Positions 32,821 through 40,314 of a stretch of 64,000 nt of DNA are shown here, one piece after another (the first letter of the stretch is position 1; each line of letters begins with the position of its first letter). A model generated the notes under the pieces. It ran no database searches and was not told the DNA's origin. It saw only the letters and a program-made list of their open reading frames with translations. Source of the stretch: Caballeronia sp. TF1N1 (GTDB lineage Bacteria > Pseudomonadota > Gammaproteobacteria > Burkholderiales > Burkholderiaceae); assembly GCF_022878925.1 (NCBI RefSeq), contig NZ_CP084627.1, positions 1,364,001 to 1,428,000 on the forward strand, given 5' to 3'. Made by a program: the position numbers and the translations under genes.

Positions 32821-33459
32821 CTAAAGCTTCATTGCAACGACGTGTTCGATTTTCTTGCTCCATCGAGCATGGCCTTTTTCTATTTCGACGCACTCGTTCA
32901 CCAGCTCGTTGAAGCTTTGTATCAAAGCATCACGCGCATCAACGATGGCTCTCTCTACCTCGTCCGAAACGAAAAACGTAGAGATGCTTTCGTCCTTGGC
33001 TTTTCTCATAGCACGGCGCAACGACTCGGTGGCATGCCTGCCCTCTACCATGGCTTTCACCGCACCAGGGGTGGGAAGAGTGTGAATTTCAACTTGCAAG
33101 GTAAGGTCAGCCAACTCCTCGAAACGGGTTTCCACGAACCTAACGCTTTCGAACTTGGGGCCTGCAAAGGCACGCGCGATTTTGTCCACAGCATCACTCG
33201 CCGCAAGCATCGTCAATCTAACGATTTCTGCAGTCGCGCGGAGGGAAGCCGCAGCGGCGTTACGCGATTCTCGCCTTGCTTCAAACTTCTGATAAGCCGG
33301 CACGGCGATGGCGATGCCTATACCTACGATCGCTCCAATCGCTTGCATCCAAGACGCCCAGTCCGAACTTTGCGTCGGCGGCCAATGAATGAACGCGACT
33401 ATCAACATTCCTGCAAGGAAACCCAACGCGAGCAAGCAAATACTTTTGAGCTTTTCCAT
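32821..33459 (-). CDS. membrane protein on the opposite strand within the prophage
   Basis: 212 residues. Two N-terminal membrane helices (L-L-A-L-G-F-L-A-G-M-L-I-V and A-I-G-A-I-V-G-I-G-I-A-I-A-V) precede a long helical cytoplasmic part. It is the only leftward gene in the 27.6-39.7 kb block. Its ATG at 33459 overlaps the ATG of the divergent ASCH-like gene, and its ribosome-binding site (GGGAG) lies inside that gene. Possibly a separately expressed cargo gene. Confidence 0.72.
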   Translation of the reverse strand: MEKLKSICLLALGFLAGMLIVAFIHWPPTQSSDWASWMQAIGAIVGIGIAIAVPAYQKFEARRESRNAAAASLRATAEIVRLTMLAASDAVDKIARAFAGPKFESVRFVETRFEELADLTLQVEIHTLPTPGAVKAMVEGRHATESLRRAMRKAKDESISTFFVSDEVERAIVDARDALIQSFNELVNECVEIEKGHARWSKKIEHVVAMKL

Positions 33460-34168
33460 GCGTGAACTCCCGATTTTATTTTCCGGGCCGATGGTACGAG
33501 CCATTCTCGAAGGACGCAAGACGCAGACGCGGCGCGTCGTGAAGAACCAGCCACCCGAAGACGTTTCGCCGATCGTCGTCGATCGCTATCACCCTACCGT
33601 GATTCTGCGCAACGGCGAGGAAGCGCCCGGCGAAGAGATTTTCGGCGCGTACAGCGATGACGGCGATTGGGGTTCGAAGTGCCCGTACGGCGCGCCCGGT
33701 GATCGCCTGTGGGTGCGCGAGACGCATGACGTCAATCGCCTCGGTGTCGAGACCTTTCCGGATGGCTGCGAGCGCTTCTATGCGGGTATCGCCTACAAAG
33801 CAGACGACGGGCGGCACGAGGCAGACATTACCGAGCGGCTTTATCGAACTCTCGACGAAACGGAAAGCCGCGGTTGGACGGCTTCCATCCACATGCCGCG
33901 CTGGGCGTCGCGCATCACGCTCGAAATCACCGGCGTGCGCGTCGAGCGCTTGAACGACATCAGCGAGGCCGATGCGGCGAACGAAGGACTGTACCGTCTG
34001 CCCGCTTTAGGCAGATACGTCGTTCAGAAAGGCGAGCAGTACTTCGGCGGTGCGGATCGCGATGCGCGCGTCGTCTTCGCTGATCTTTGGGACCGAATCA
34101 ATGGTGGCGGCGCATGGGATGCGAATCCATGGGTCTGGGTCGTCGAATTTAAAAGGATTGAAGCATGA
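33458..34168 (+). CDS. ASCH/PUA-like phage protein
   Basis: 236 residues from M-R-E-L-P-I-L-F-S-G-P-M-V-R-A-I-L-E-G-R-K, the usual start of phage ASCH-type proteins with K-T-Q-T-R-R. Later W-V-R-E-T-H and the C-terminal D-R-I-N-G-G-G-A-W-D-A-N-P-W-V-W-V-V are also characteristic. These domains are thought to bind RNA or modified nucleotides. The upstream ribosome-binding site is weak. The next gene overlaps as ATGA. Confidence 0.8.
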   Translation: MRELPILFSGPMVRAILEGRKTQTRRVVKNQPPEDVSPIVVDRYHPTVILRNGEEAPGEEIFGAYSDDGDWGSKCPYGAPGDRLWVRETHDVNRLGVETFPDGCERFYAGIAYKADDGRHEADITERLYRTLDETESRGWTASIHMPRWASRITLEITGVRVERLNDISEADAANEGLYRLPALGRYVVQKGEQYFGGADRDARVVFADLWDRINGGGAWDANPWVWVVEFKRIEA

Positions 34169-34485
34169 GCACGAAGCACACTCGCGGCCCGTGGATGGTG
34201 CTGCCGGATGAAGATGACAAGCCGTACGTGAGGATCCGCGGCTCACTCGCCGGAACACGTTTCAAAATCGCCAACGTTCTGAAGCCGATCTATAAAGATC
34301 CGCCCGAATGGGAAGCGGAAGAAACGCTCGCAAACGTCCGCCTGATCGAAACCGCTCCCGATCTACTCGCAGTCGCGCGCGAAGCTCTCCACGTCATCCG
34401 CGTCATCAAGCCGCCTCGGAACGGCAACGGAACCATCGTCCGACTTGAAGAGGCGATTTTCAAGGCAACCGGAGAGAAAGCGTGA
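34165..34485 (+). CDS. conserved phage hypothetical protein
   Basis: 106 residues with H-T-R-G-P-W and the common phage motif A-N-V-R-L-I-E-T-A-P-D-L-L-A-V-A. Overlaps genes on both sides by 4 bp. Function unknown; such proteins are common in early regions of siphophages. Confidence 0.78.
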   Translation: MSTKHTRGPWMVLPDEDDKPYVRIRGSLAGTRFKIANVLKPIYKDPPEWEAEETLANVRLIETAPDLLAVAREALHVIRVIKPPRNGNGTIVRLEEAIFKATGEKA

Positions 34486-35000
34486 GCGCAGTATTCAGCT
34501 CCTGCGGCGCATATCGTTTCAGGCTTGAGCGCGACGTTCAAATGGACGGCCTGACGTTCGCCTACTTCGGGGTGAATCCATCGACAGCGGATGCGCGGCT
34601 GGATGACGCGACGGTGCGTAAATGGATTGGATTCACGAAGGTCAACGGTGGCCGCCGCTTCATTGTCGGGAATGTCTCGGCTGTTCGCGCTACGGATGTG
34701 CGCGAACTCAGTCGGCTACTTCTATCGCCGGAGCAGTATCGCGAGAACCTTCAGCATCTGCTGCAGATCATCGCCGATGCGGACGTGCTAATCCCATGCT
34801 GGGGGTGCCGTTCTAAGGTGCCGCGCCACATGCACAACGATTTCGACACCGTGCTCGCGATGCTTCTCACGAGCGGAAAGCCGGTACGGCACTTTGGTTT
34901 GACCAAAGGCGGCGATCCGAAGCACCCGCTAATGCTCGGCTATAACACGCCGATGGTCGATTGGAAGCCCACCGGGCGCGTATCGCACCCGCGCCCATAA
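34482..35000 (+). CDS. DUF1643-family protein
   Basis: 172 residues. Contains Y-F-G-V-N-P-S-T-A-D, D-D-A-T-V-R-K-W and L-T-K-G-G-D-P-K-H-P-L, hallmark blocks of DUF1643. The GTG start overlaps the previous stop. No biochemical role established. Confidence 0.88.
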   Translation: MSAVFSSCGAYRFRLERDVQMDGLTFAYFGVNPSTADARLDDATVRKWIGFTKVNGGRRFIVGNVSAVRATDVRELSRLLLSPEQYRENLQHLLQIIADADVLIPCWGCRSKVPRHMHNDFDTVLAMLLTSGKPVRHFGLTKGGDPKHPLMLGYNTPMVDWKPTGRVSHPRP

Positions 35001-35011
35001 AGGAGAAGAAC

Positions 35012-36283
35012 GTGAGATTCGGAAGCGTATGCAGCGGTATCGAAGCGGCGAGTTGTGCGTGGCATCCGCTCGGGTGGAAAGCGCAGTTCGTCAGCGAGAT
35101 CGAGCCGTTCCCGTCTGCCGTTCTCGCTCATCACTACCCGACCGTGGACAACCGCGGCGATATGACCAAGTTCAAGGATTGGCCCGATGCAACTCTCGAT
35201 CTTCTCGTCGGCGGAACTCCCTGCCAAAGCTTCAGCGTCGCCGGACTCAGAAAGGGACTGGCTGATCCACGTGGCAACCTCATGCTCACCTATCTTGCCA
35301 TTGCTGCACGATGGGCTCCCCGCTGGCTGGTCTGGGAAAACGTCCCCGGTGTTTTGTCACCAAACGGAGGACGGGATTTTGGCACCCTCCTCGGAGGGCT
35401 GGCAGAACTCGGGTATGGGTTCGCCTACCGCATTCTTGACGCTCAGTACTTCGGAGTGGCCCAGCGACGCCGCCGTGTGTTCCTTGTTGGACATCTTGGA
35501 GACTGGCGACGTGCCGCAGCGGTACTTTTTGAGCGCGAAAGCATGCTCGGGCATCCTGCGCCGCGCCGGGAATCGGGGCAAAGAATTGCCGGCACCCTTG
35601 CATCGGGCGCTCACCCAGGTGGCCACAACGGACAGGACGATGACGGCAAGTTCCTAGTCGCTCATTCGCTGCGCGGCGAGGGATTCGACGCGAGCGAAGA
35701 CGGCACCGGGCGCGGCACGCCGCTCGTGCCGTGTCAACCATACACGCTCGCGATTCGAGGCCGTGACGATGGGCACGCGCTCGAGTATCGACAGGACGGG
35801 ACTGCGAACGCGATCCTGACGCCGAACGGCGGTCGTGGCGTCATTGGCGTTGGCGCTGTTGCATTCGACCTTCAGCAGATCACCAGCGCTGAGAACCGGT
35901 CGCGCGTTGTACCCGGACCAGCGCCGACGTTGACAAAAGGAAGCGTGCTGCACGCGATCGCATTCGACTGCAAGGCTTCAGGGCAAACAGGCTTTGGCGT
36001 TGGTGACATCGCTTCGACGATGCGAAGCATGGGCCATTCGGACTCGCATCAGAACGGCGGTGGCCATCAGGCGGTGTTGCACGGCAGCGCAGTTCGTCGC
36101 CTCACGCCCCGAGAGTGCGAGCGCCTGCAAGGATTTCCCGACGATTACACGCTAATCAACGTACGCGGTAAACCAGCGGCTGATGGCCCTCGATACAAGG
36201 CGCTCGGCAACAGCATGGCCGTGCCTGTGATGCGATGGATCGGCGAGCGAATTCAAGCTGTCGACAAGGTACACGGCGCCTGA
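35012..36283 (+). CDS. orphan DNA (cytosine-5) methyltransferase
   Basis: 423 residues. Motif I F-G-S-V-C-S-G-I-E-A-A, motif IV G-G-T-P-C71-Q-S-F-S with the catalytic Cys, motif VI W-E-N-V, motif VIII Q-R-R-R-R-V-F, and motif X A-L-G-N-S-M-A-V-P. The GTG at 35012 follows AAGGAG; a longer frame from 34961 overlaps DUF1643. No restriction endonuclease gene is adjacent, so it is probably an anti-restriction or regulatory methylase. Target unknown. Confidence 0.93.
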   Translation: MRFGSVCSGIEAASCAWHPLGWKAQFVSEIEPFPSAVLAHHYPTVDNRGDMTKFKDWPDATLDLLVGGTPCQSFSVAGLRKGLADPRGNLMLTYLAIAARWAPRWLVWENVPGVLSPNGGRDFGTLLGGLAELGYGFAYRILDAQYFGVAQRRRRVFLVGHLGDWRRAAAVLFERESMLGHPAPRRESGQRIAGTLASGAHPGGHNGQDDDGKFLVAHSLRGEGFDASEDGTGRGTPLVPCQPYTLAIRGRDDGHALEYRQDGTANAILTPNGGRGVIGVGAVAFDLQQITSAENRSRVVPGPAPTLTKGSVLHAIAFDCKASGQTGFGVGDIASTMRSMGHSDSHQNGGGHQAVLHGSAVRRLTPRECERLQGFPDDYTLINVRGKPAADGPRYKALGNSMAVPVMRWIGERIQAVDKVHGA

Positions 36284-36311
36284 TACGCGCAATCATTGCG
36301 GAGATGAATAA

Positions 36312-37088
36312 ATGACTGATGAACGCTCAAACGAAGAACTTATTGCGATATTAGAAATCTCGCATCACGCAGTTTTTGTTGGCGCTGCGATGGAACTTGC
36401 GGATCGGTTGAGAGATGGCCGTGCAGTGTTAGCAGAGAGCGACAAGCAAGAGGCAAACAGACGCGACGCAATCTATCGCAAAGCGCTTGCTATGGGCGAT
36501 GCGCCGGATACGATCGGCCCCGATACGCATGAGCACCATTTCGAAGTCGATCCGGCATCAGGAATCGAACTGTGCACGTATTGCCGTAAGAGTCGTGTTG
36601 CAACTAAGAGCGACAAGCAAGAGGCGAAGAGTTGCCGCACAGGCTATTACGATATTTGTCATGCCGCGAAATTCGATGGTGTCGTGTGTCCAGAAGACGA
36701 ATGCGACATTGATGATGGCGTTCGGGTTGTTGCAAAGAGCGACAAGCAAGAGGCGGTGGCACTCGATCAGCAAACGAAAGCTCAAATCGAATCACTTGCC
36801 CGCCATTCATACGGCGGCAGATTCGCGGTGTATATGTCCGGCGATGATGCGCGAGCGCTTCTCGCCCACCCCATCGCATCCGCAGATGTGCGCGATGCGG
36901 AGCTACTCGACTGGCTCGACGCGGCCAATAAACCGTTCAAGATGGGATGGTGTGTAAGTGTCGCGCCAGCAGGAAATGTATCAGTTAGAAGCGTCATTCA
37001 ACTCGATGGCGAGATAACCACGATTCGAGCAGCCATCGTCGCCGCCATCGCAGCTAACCGCGCATCCGAGGAAGGGGGTTCGAAGTGA
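36312..37088 (+). CDS. phage protein with three SDKQEA repeats
   Basis: 258 residues. Three identical 19-base units encode S-D-K-Q-E-A at 36436, 36607 and 36736 and separate short modules, two containing Cys pairs (C-T-Y-C; C-P-E-D-E-C). The C-terminal module has M-S-G-D-D-A-R-A-L-L. It looks like a patchwork assembled around the repeat. Function unknown. Confidence 0.72.
   Translation: MTDERSNEELIAILEISHHAVFVGAAMELADRLRDGRAVLAESDKQEANRRDAIYRKALAMGDAPDTIGPDTHEHHFEVDPASGIELCTYCRKSRVATKSDKQEAKSCRTGYYDICHAAKFDGVVCPEDECDIDDGVRVVAKSDKQEAVALDQQTKAQIESLARHSYGGRFAVYMSGDDARALLAHPIASADVRDAELLDWLDAANKPFKMGWCVSVAPAGNVSVRSVIQLDGEITTIRAAIVAAIAANRASEEGGSK
36436..36754 (+). repeat. three copies of a 19-bp coding direct repeat
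   Basis: AGAGCGACAAGCAAGAGGC at 36436-36454, 36607-36625 and 36736-36754. Spacings are 171 and 129 bp, both multiples of three, so the frame is kept. Confidence 0.9.
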
Positions 37089-37243
37089 AATACGAAGTCA
37101 AGGTCTGCCGAGACTGCCTCGGTCGCGGCGCGTATGACGATCCGCCGTGGGGAATCGTGCATTGCGCGAAATGTAATGGCATGGGCTTCCTGCGATTTAT
37201 TGTGCCCGAGAGCGCATCCACCGACACGAAGGAGAAGACGTGA
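37085..37243 (+). CDS. small zinc-ribbon-like protein
   Basis: 52 residues: C-R-D-C-L-G-R-G and C-A-K-C-N-G-M-G, two C-x-x-C-x-G-x-G units like half of a DnaJ zinc finger. GTG start and stop both overlap the neighbours by 4 bp (GTGA). Probably a small phage metal-binding protein. Confidence 0.75.
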   Translation: MKYEVKVCRDCLGRGAYDDPPWGIVHCAKCNGMGFLRFIVPESASTDTKEKT

Positions 37244-37428
37244 GCGATGTTCGAAAACTACCAACGCAGAGCACCACGGAGCGACCCGCACCAAAGCGAA
37301 TCATGCGCCCGTGCGAATGGGGTCTGCTCGGAACAGTGCGCGATCTTGAAACGCAGAAGGGAAGCAATATCCCGCTAAGCCGCACACGTGGCGTGCGAAG
37401 AGACGCCGCCATCACGAAGGATCTATGA
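37240..37428 (+). CDS. small basic phage protein
   Basis: 62 residues, Arg/Lys/Pro-rich (M-S-D-V-R-K-L-P-T-Q). GTG start overlapping the preceding stop, and its own stop overlaps the next ATG. No recognised domain. Confidence 0.65.
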   Translation: MSDVRKLPTQSTTERPAPKRIMRPCEWGLLGTVRDLETQKGSNIPLSRTRGVRRDAAITKDL

Positions 37429-37697
37429 AAATGAACGACAGCCAAGAGCGGTTCGAAAAAGAGTTTGGCGTGATCGAGGCACACCCGATCGCATGGGCAG
37501 CGTGGATCATCGCTGAAAAGCAGGCACTTGAGCGTGCGGCGCAGATGTGCGACGACAATGCAGCCGCGCTCGAAAGCGTTCCATCGACTGCAACCGCTGC
37601 GTTAGCGCTCGTCTGTACTGCGCGAGATATTCGCGAGTTGGTATTGGATGACGCGCATACCGGACAGGAGAAAAGCGATGAAGATTCCAGGAGTTGA
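37425..37697 (+). CDS. hypothetical phage protein
   Basis: 90 residues, helical, with F-E-K-E-F-G-V-I-E-A and a single Cys pair region (M-C-D-D-N). ATG overlaps the preceding gene and its end overlaps the next by 20 bp. Function unknown. Confidence 0.68.
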   Translation: MKMNDSQERFEKEFGVIEAHPIAWAAWIIAEKQALERAAQMCDDNAAALESVPSTATAALALVCTARDIRELVLDDAHTGQEKSDEDSRS

Positions 37698-37923
37698 ATC
37701 AAAGACGCTCAATCCTCAATGGCCTATGCGGGTTCGACCTTGGCTAGACATCAAAACTCTCGAGCCTGTGTATTCCGTGGAAACGCGTCATCCTGAGTTC
37801 AAGGTGTGGCTAGCGATATACACGAAGAGCCGCGGCCTCAAGCGGTTCAAGTCACGCGAAGCCGCACAGGCATTCATCAACGAAGCCAAGAACAAGCCAT
37901 GTGCGCCCACTGCGGAAGCATGA
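37678..37923 (+). CDS. hypothetical phage protein
   Basis: 81 residues from M-K-I-P-G-V-E-S, rich in basic and aromatic residues (W-P-M-R-V-R-P-W, K-R-F-K-S-R-E-A-A-Q-A-F-I). A CAGGAG lies upstream of this ATG, which decides against the frame start at 37648. Confidence 0.65.
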   Translation: MKIPGVESKTLNPQWPMRVRPWLDIKTLEPVYSVETRHPEFKVWLAIYTKSRGLKRFKSREAAQAFINEAKNKPCAPTAEA

Positions 37924-37942
37924 ATATCACGGAAGGAGAAGC

Positions 37943-38314
37943 ATGATGGGCTGGAGCATCGGATACGACGAACACTGGAAGCGCGATGTCGGCTATGGCG
38001 TACCGACGTACTGCGATCATCCGGAATGCAATGAGGTGATTGACCGCGGATTGTCGTATGTGTGTGGCGGCGACATATTCGGCGGAGAGCGAGGCTGCGG
38101 TCTTTACTTCTGTGCCCGCCACATGTACCTGCCGATGCGTCGTCCTCAGATGTGCGAGCGATGCGAGAAGCGCCGAAAGCCCTTCAATGCGAAGCCTGAT
38201 CATCCAGATTGGATCACCTGGAAGCTGACGGATGCAAGCTGGCAGCAATGGCGCGACGAGAACCCTGAGTTGGTCGCCGCGCTGCGCGCCATTATCGAAT
38301 CGGAACTGAAGTGA
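37943..38314 (+). CDS. cysteine-rich phage protein
   Basis: 123 residues beginning M-M-G-W-S-I-G-Y-D. Cysteines in Y-C-D-H-P-E-C, Y-V-C-G-G-D, G-C-G-L-Y-F-C-A-R-H and M-C-E-R-C-E suggest one or two zinc sites. A strong GGAAGGAG site precedes the start. A widespread type of phage hypothetical protein. Confidence 0.8.
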   Translation: MMGWSIGYDEHWKRDVGYGVPTYCDHPECNEVIDRGLSYVCGGDIFGGERGCGLYFCARHMYLPMRRPQMCERCEKRRKPFNAKPDHPDWITWKLTDASWQQWRDENPELVAALRAIIESELK

Positions 38315-38382
38315 CCTGCAACATCGAAGAATTCATGCGCGTGACGCGCGCGTATCTCGGAGTCGAGAAATGGCGAAGCTAG
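38311..38382 (+). CDS. 23-residue peptide bridging to excisionase
   Basis: M-T-C-N-I-E-E-F-M-R-V-T-R-A-Y-L then W-R-S. GTG start overlapping the previous stop as GTGA; it ends 12 bp inside the excisionase gene. It may exist only to carry ribosomes to xis. Confidence 0.4.
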   Translation: MTCNIEEFMRVTRAYLGVEKWRS

Positions 38383-38585
38383 TCTCCCTTGAGCAGTGGG
38401 CTGAACTGCTGTTCGGAAAAGAGAAGCCGCATCGAAACACGCTGCGCAACTGGCGTAAAAATGGCCGTATCGTGCCGCAGCCCATCAAATGCGGCGCCAA
38501 GTATTTTGTCGAACCGACCGCCGTTTACTACGACGATGCAGGCGAGATGCAACGGAGATTTGGGAATGGCCGCAAGGCGTCGTGA
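38370..38585 (+). CDS. xis: phage excisionase
   Basis: 71 residues resembling lambda-type excisionases: L-V-S-L-E-Q-W-A-E-L-L-F, H-R-N-T-L-R-N-W-R-K-N-G-R-I, and A-K-Y-F-V-E-P-T-A-V-Y-Y. Directs excision with the integrase, whose gene overlaps its 3' end by 20 bp. Confidence 0.88.
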   Translation: MAKLVSLEQWAELLFGKEKPHRNTLRNWRKNGRIVPQPIKCGAKYFVEPTAVYYDDAGEMQRRFGNGRKAS

Positions 38586-39693
38586 AGCAAAGCGCCGGCA
38601 CTGGCCCGCGAACCTGTATCAGAACAGCACGGGCTATTTCTACTGGCGCAATCCTGACACCAAGAAGGATTACGGTATTGGCCGCGATCAGGCGAAGGCG
38701 TTTGGCGAAGCGCGCGCCGCCAACGCAGAGCTCGAACAGAGTCGAGGCCATCGATCGATCGTGCAGCGCATGACTGCACCGGATGACAGGACGCTGCGCG
38801 CCTGGTCGGCAGAGTACGCTGTGATCTATGCGGAGACTCGCAATCCGACACCGAGCACGATGAAGACTGTTCGCGCCGGCATCCGAGCCGTTTGCACCGC
38901 GCCGTTCGTCGACAGGCTCCTGAGAGAGGTGAAAACAAGCGAGGTCGCCGACTTTATTCTGACCGCTACCACGGCACGCGGCGCGCCTATGGCCGCTCTG
39001 ATACGCAAGACCATGCACGACATGTTTCGCGAGGCTGAGACGAAAGGCTTGATCGAAGGAGGGAAGAATCCTGTTTCCGTCACGCGGCGGCCCGACATTG
39101 AAGTCGTGAGATCGCGGCTCACCCTGGAGAACTTCCTCGCCATCTATAAGCAAGCGCAGAAGTCGCCTGATCCGTGGATCGCGCGAAGCATGGAGTTGGC
39201 ACTCATCACTGCGCAGCGCCGGGAGGATGTCTCGAAGATGCAGTTTGTCGAGGCGAAAGATGGATTCTTAGCGGTCGTTCAGACCAAAGGGCGAGGATCT
39301 GTGCGGCTGCGCATTCCGCTGTCGCTTCGACTAGGGGCGATCAAACTGTCGCTTGACGACGTGGTGAAGCGGTGCAGAGACGACGCCGTATCCGCGTACA
39401 TGCTGCATTACACCGAGACGCGCGGCGGTCAGAGAAGAAGCGCCCGCGTAACAGCTGAAAAACTCACACGAGCATTTGCAGACACCCGCAACTCGACACC
39501 GGGTTTAACGTGGGAGGATGGTCGCACACCGGCTTCGTTCCACGAGATTCGGAGTCTTGCGGCACGTCTCTATACCGAGCAGTACGATGCGAAATTCGCT
39601 CAGGCGCTCCTCGGTCACAAGTCGGCGGAGATGACGTCTTTGTACCGCGACGTGCGCGGCGCGGAATGGACGGAATTGAAAATTGCCATATAA
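38566..39693 (+). CDS. int: tyrosine recombinase (phage integrase)
   Basis: 375 residues from M-A-A-R-R-R-E-A-K. An N-terminal arm-binding region and core-binding domain are followed by the catalytic set Arg (T-A-Q-R-R-E-D-V), H-x-x-R (F-H-E-I-R-S-L), His (L-L-G-H-K-S) and Tyr (S-L-Y-R-D-V). Complete. The stop is 25 bp from the right-hand direct repeat, the normal int-attP layout. Confidence 0.93.
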   Translation: MAARRREAKRRHWPANLYQNSTGYFYWRNPDTKKDYGIGRDQAKAFGEARAANAELEQSRGHRSIVQRMTAPDDRTLRAWSAEYAVIYAETRNPTPSTMKTVRAGIRAVCTAPFVDRLLREVKTSEVADFILTATTARGAPMAALIRKTMHDMFREAETKGLIEGGKNPVSVTRRPDIEVVRSRLTLENFLAIYKQAQKSPDPWIARSMELALITAQRREDVSKMQFVEAKDGFLAVVQTKGRGSVRLRIPLSLRLGAIKLSLDDVVKRCRDDAVSAYMLHYTETRGGQRRSARVTAEKLTRAFADTRNSTPGLTWEDGRTPASFHEIRSLAARLYTEQYDAKFAQALLGHKSAEMTSLYRDVRGAEWTELKIAI

Positions 39694-39717
39694 ATCGTTT
39701 CAGACGAATAGTAGACG

Positions 39718-39728
39718 ATTCTAGACGG
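39718..39728. repeat. candidate attR core (ATTCTAGACGG)
   Basis: Direct repeat of 24558-24568, just beyond the integrase stop. Preceded by a partial copy (TAGACG at 39712), so the exact crossover point is uncertain. Confidence 0.5.
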
Positions 39729-39729
39729 T

Positions 39730-39756
39730 GGCCCGCCAGCAAAGGCTTAGCGGGCC
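39730..39756. terminator. GC-rich stem-loop at the prophage edge
   Basis: GGCCCGC/GCGGGCC with a 13-base loop. There is no T-run, so terminator function is uncertain. Confidence 0.35.
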
Positions 39757-39762
39757 GCAACG

Positions 39763-39781
39763 ATTACATGGCATGTAATCA
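39763..39781. promoter_or_regulatory. palindromic operator candidate, copy 2
   Basis: GATTACATGGCATGTAATC, a perfect 9+1+9 dyad. It abuts the stop of the ester-cyclase-like gene. Before prophage insertion it stood about 190 bp from copy 1, within the same intergenic stretch. Confidence 0.55.
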
Positions 39782-39782
39782 T

Positions 39783-40160
39783 TCACAAGACTTGCGCTTC
39801 AATCGCCGCCTTATCGATGACCGACCACACCCGCTCGATACGCTCATCGCGAAACCGATAAAACACGTTCTCGCGAAAGCACACGCGCCGGCCGTTCACG
39901 GGCACGCCGAGGAACGTCCCTTTCGGCGAGCAATCGAACAGCAGGCGCGCCGCCACCGTCTGCGCGTCCTCAACGAGCAGTTCGATATTGAAATGCAGAT
40001 CGGGAATCTGCTCGTAATCTCGCTCCAGCATGCCGATATAGCCCGCCAGCGTGCCTGGCACGTCGTTATACGACACCTCGTCGTGAACGAACTGCCCGAG
40101 CTTCGTCCAGTCCTTGTCGTTCAGGCAGGCAATGTAGTCGCGGTAAATGAGTGAGAGCAT
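39783..40160 (-). CDS. SnoaL-like ester cyclase family protein
   Basis: 125 residues, one NTF2/SnoaL-fold domain (D-Y-I-A-C-L-N-D-K-D-W-T-K-L-G, D-L-H-F-N-I-E-L-L, V-F-Y-R-F-R-D-E-R-I). Such proteins cyclise or isomerise small substrates or have no known reaction. Before insertion of the prophage it lay directly upstream of the AhpD-like gene on the same strand. Confidence 0.82.
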   Translation of the reverse strand: MLSLIYRDYIACLNDKDWTKLGQFVHDEVSYNDVPGTLAGYIGMLERDYEQIPDLHFNIELLVEDAQTVAARLLFDCSPKGTFLGVPVNGRRVCFRENVFYRFRDERIERVWSVIDKAAIEAQVL

Positions 40161-40314
40161 GGGTCGGGCTCCTTGGGCTTGCTGGCAAAGATAACATCGG
40201 CTCCTTGCGGCCGTGTTTCGATGCGCGGTGTTTTACGCACTAGGCAAACTTAGCGACGTTTTGTAAAGTCAGCCGAACGCGCATCTCCCTTCAAACTCAT
40301 CGAGAAATCCGTCC

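Larger units (their letters stand above)
24558..39728. mobile_element. defective lambdoid-type prophage
   Basis: A 15.2-kb element bounded by ATTCTAGACGG direct repeats and carrying integrase and excisionase at its right edge. It keeps a cro/cI control region, CP76/CII-like regulator, antirepressor fragment, lysis cassette, Doc module, methyltransferase and early small genes. No terminase, protease, capsid, tail or replication protein is visible, and portal remains only as a fragment, so the element cannot make particles by itself. It has inserted between an ester-cyclase-like gene and the AhpD-like gene. Confidence 0.9.

Noticed and set aside
36436..36754. Regular repeats considered as CRISPR
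   Set aside because: Only three 19-bp copies with unequal long spacers, inside a continuous coding frame, and no cas genes.
24425..39780. 17-bp palindrome considered as the att core
   Set aside because: The outer base pair differs between copies yet stays complementary, and the copies lie at different distances from the element ends. The 11-bp repeat fits better.
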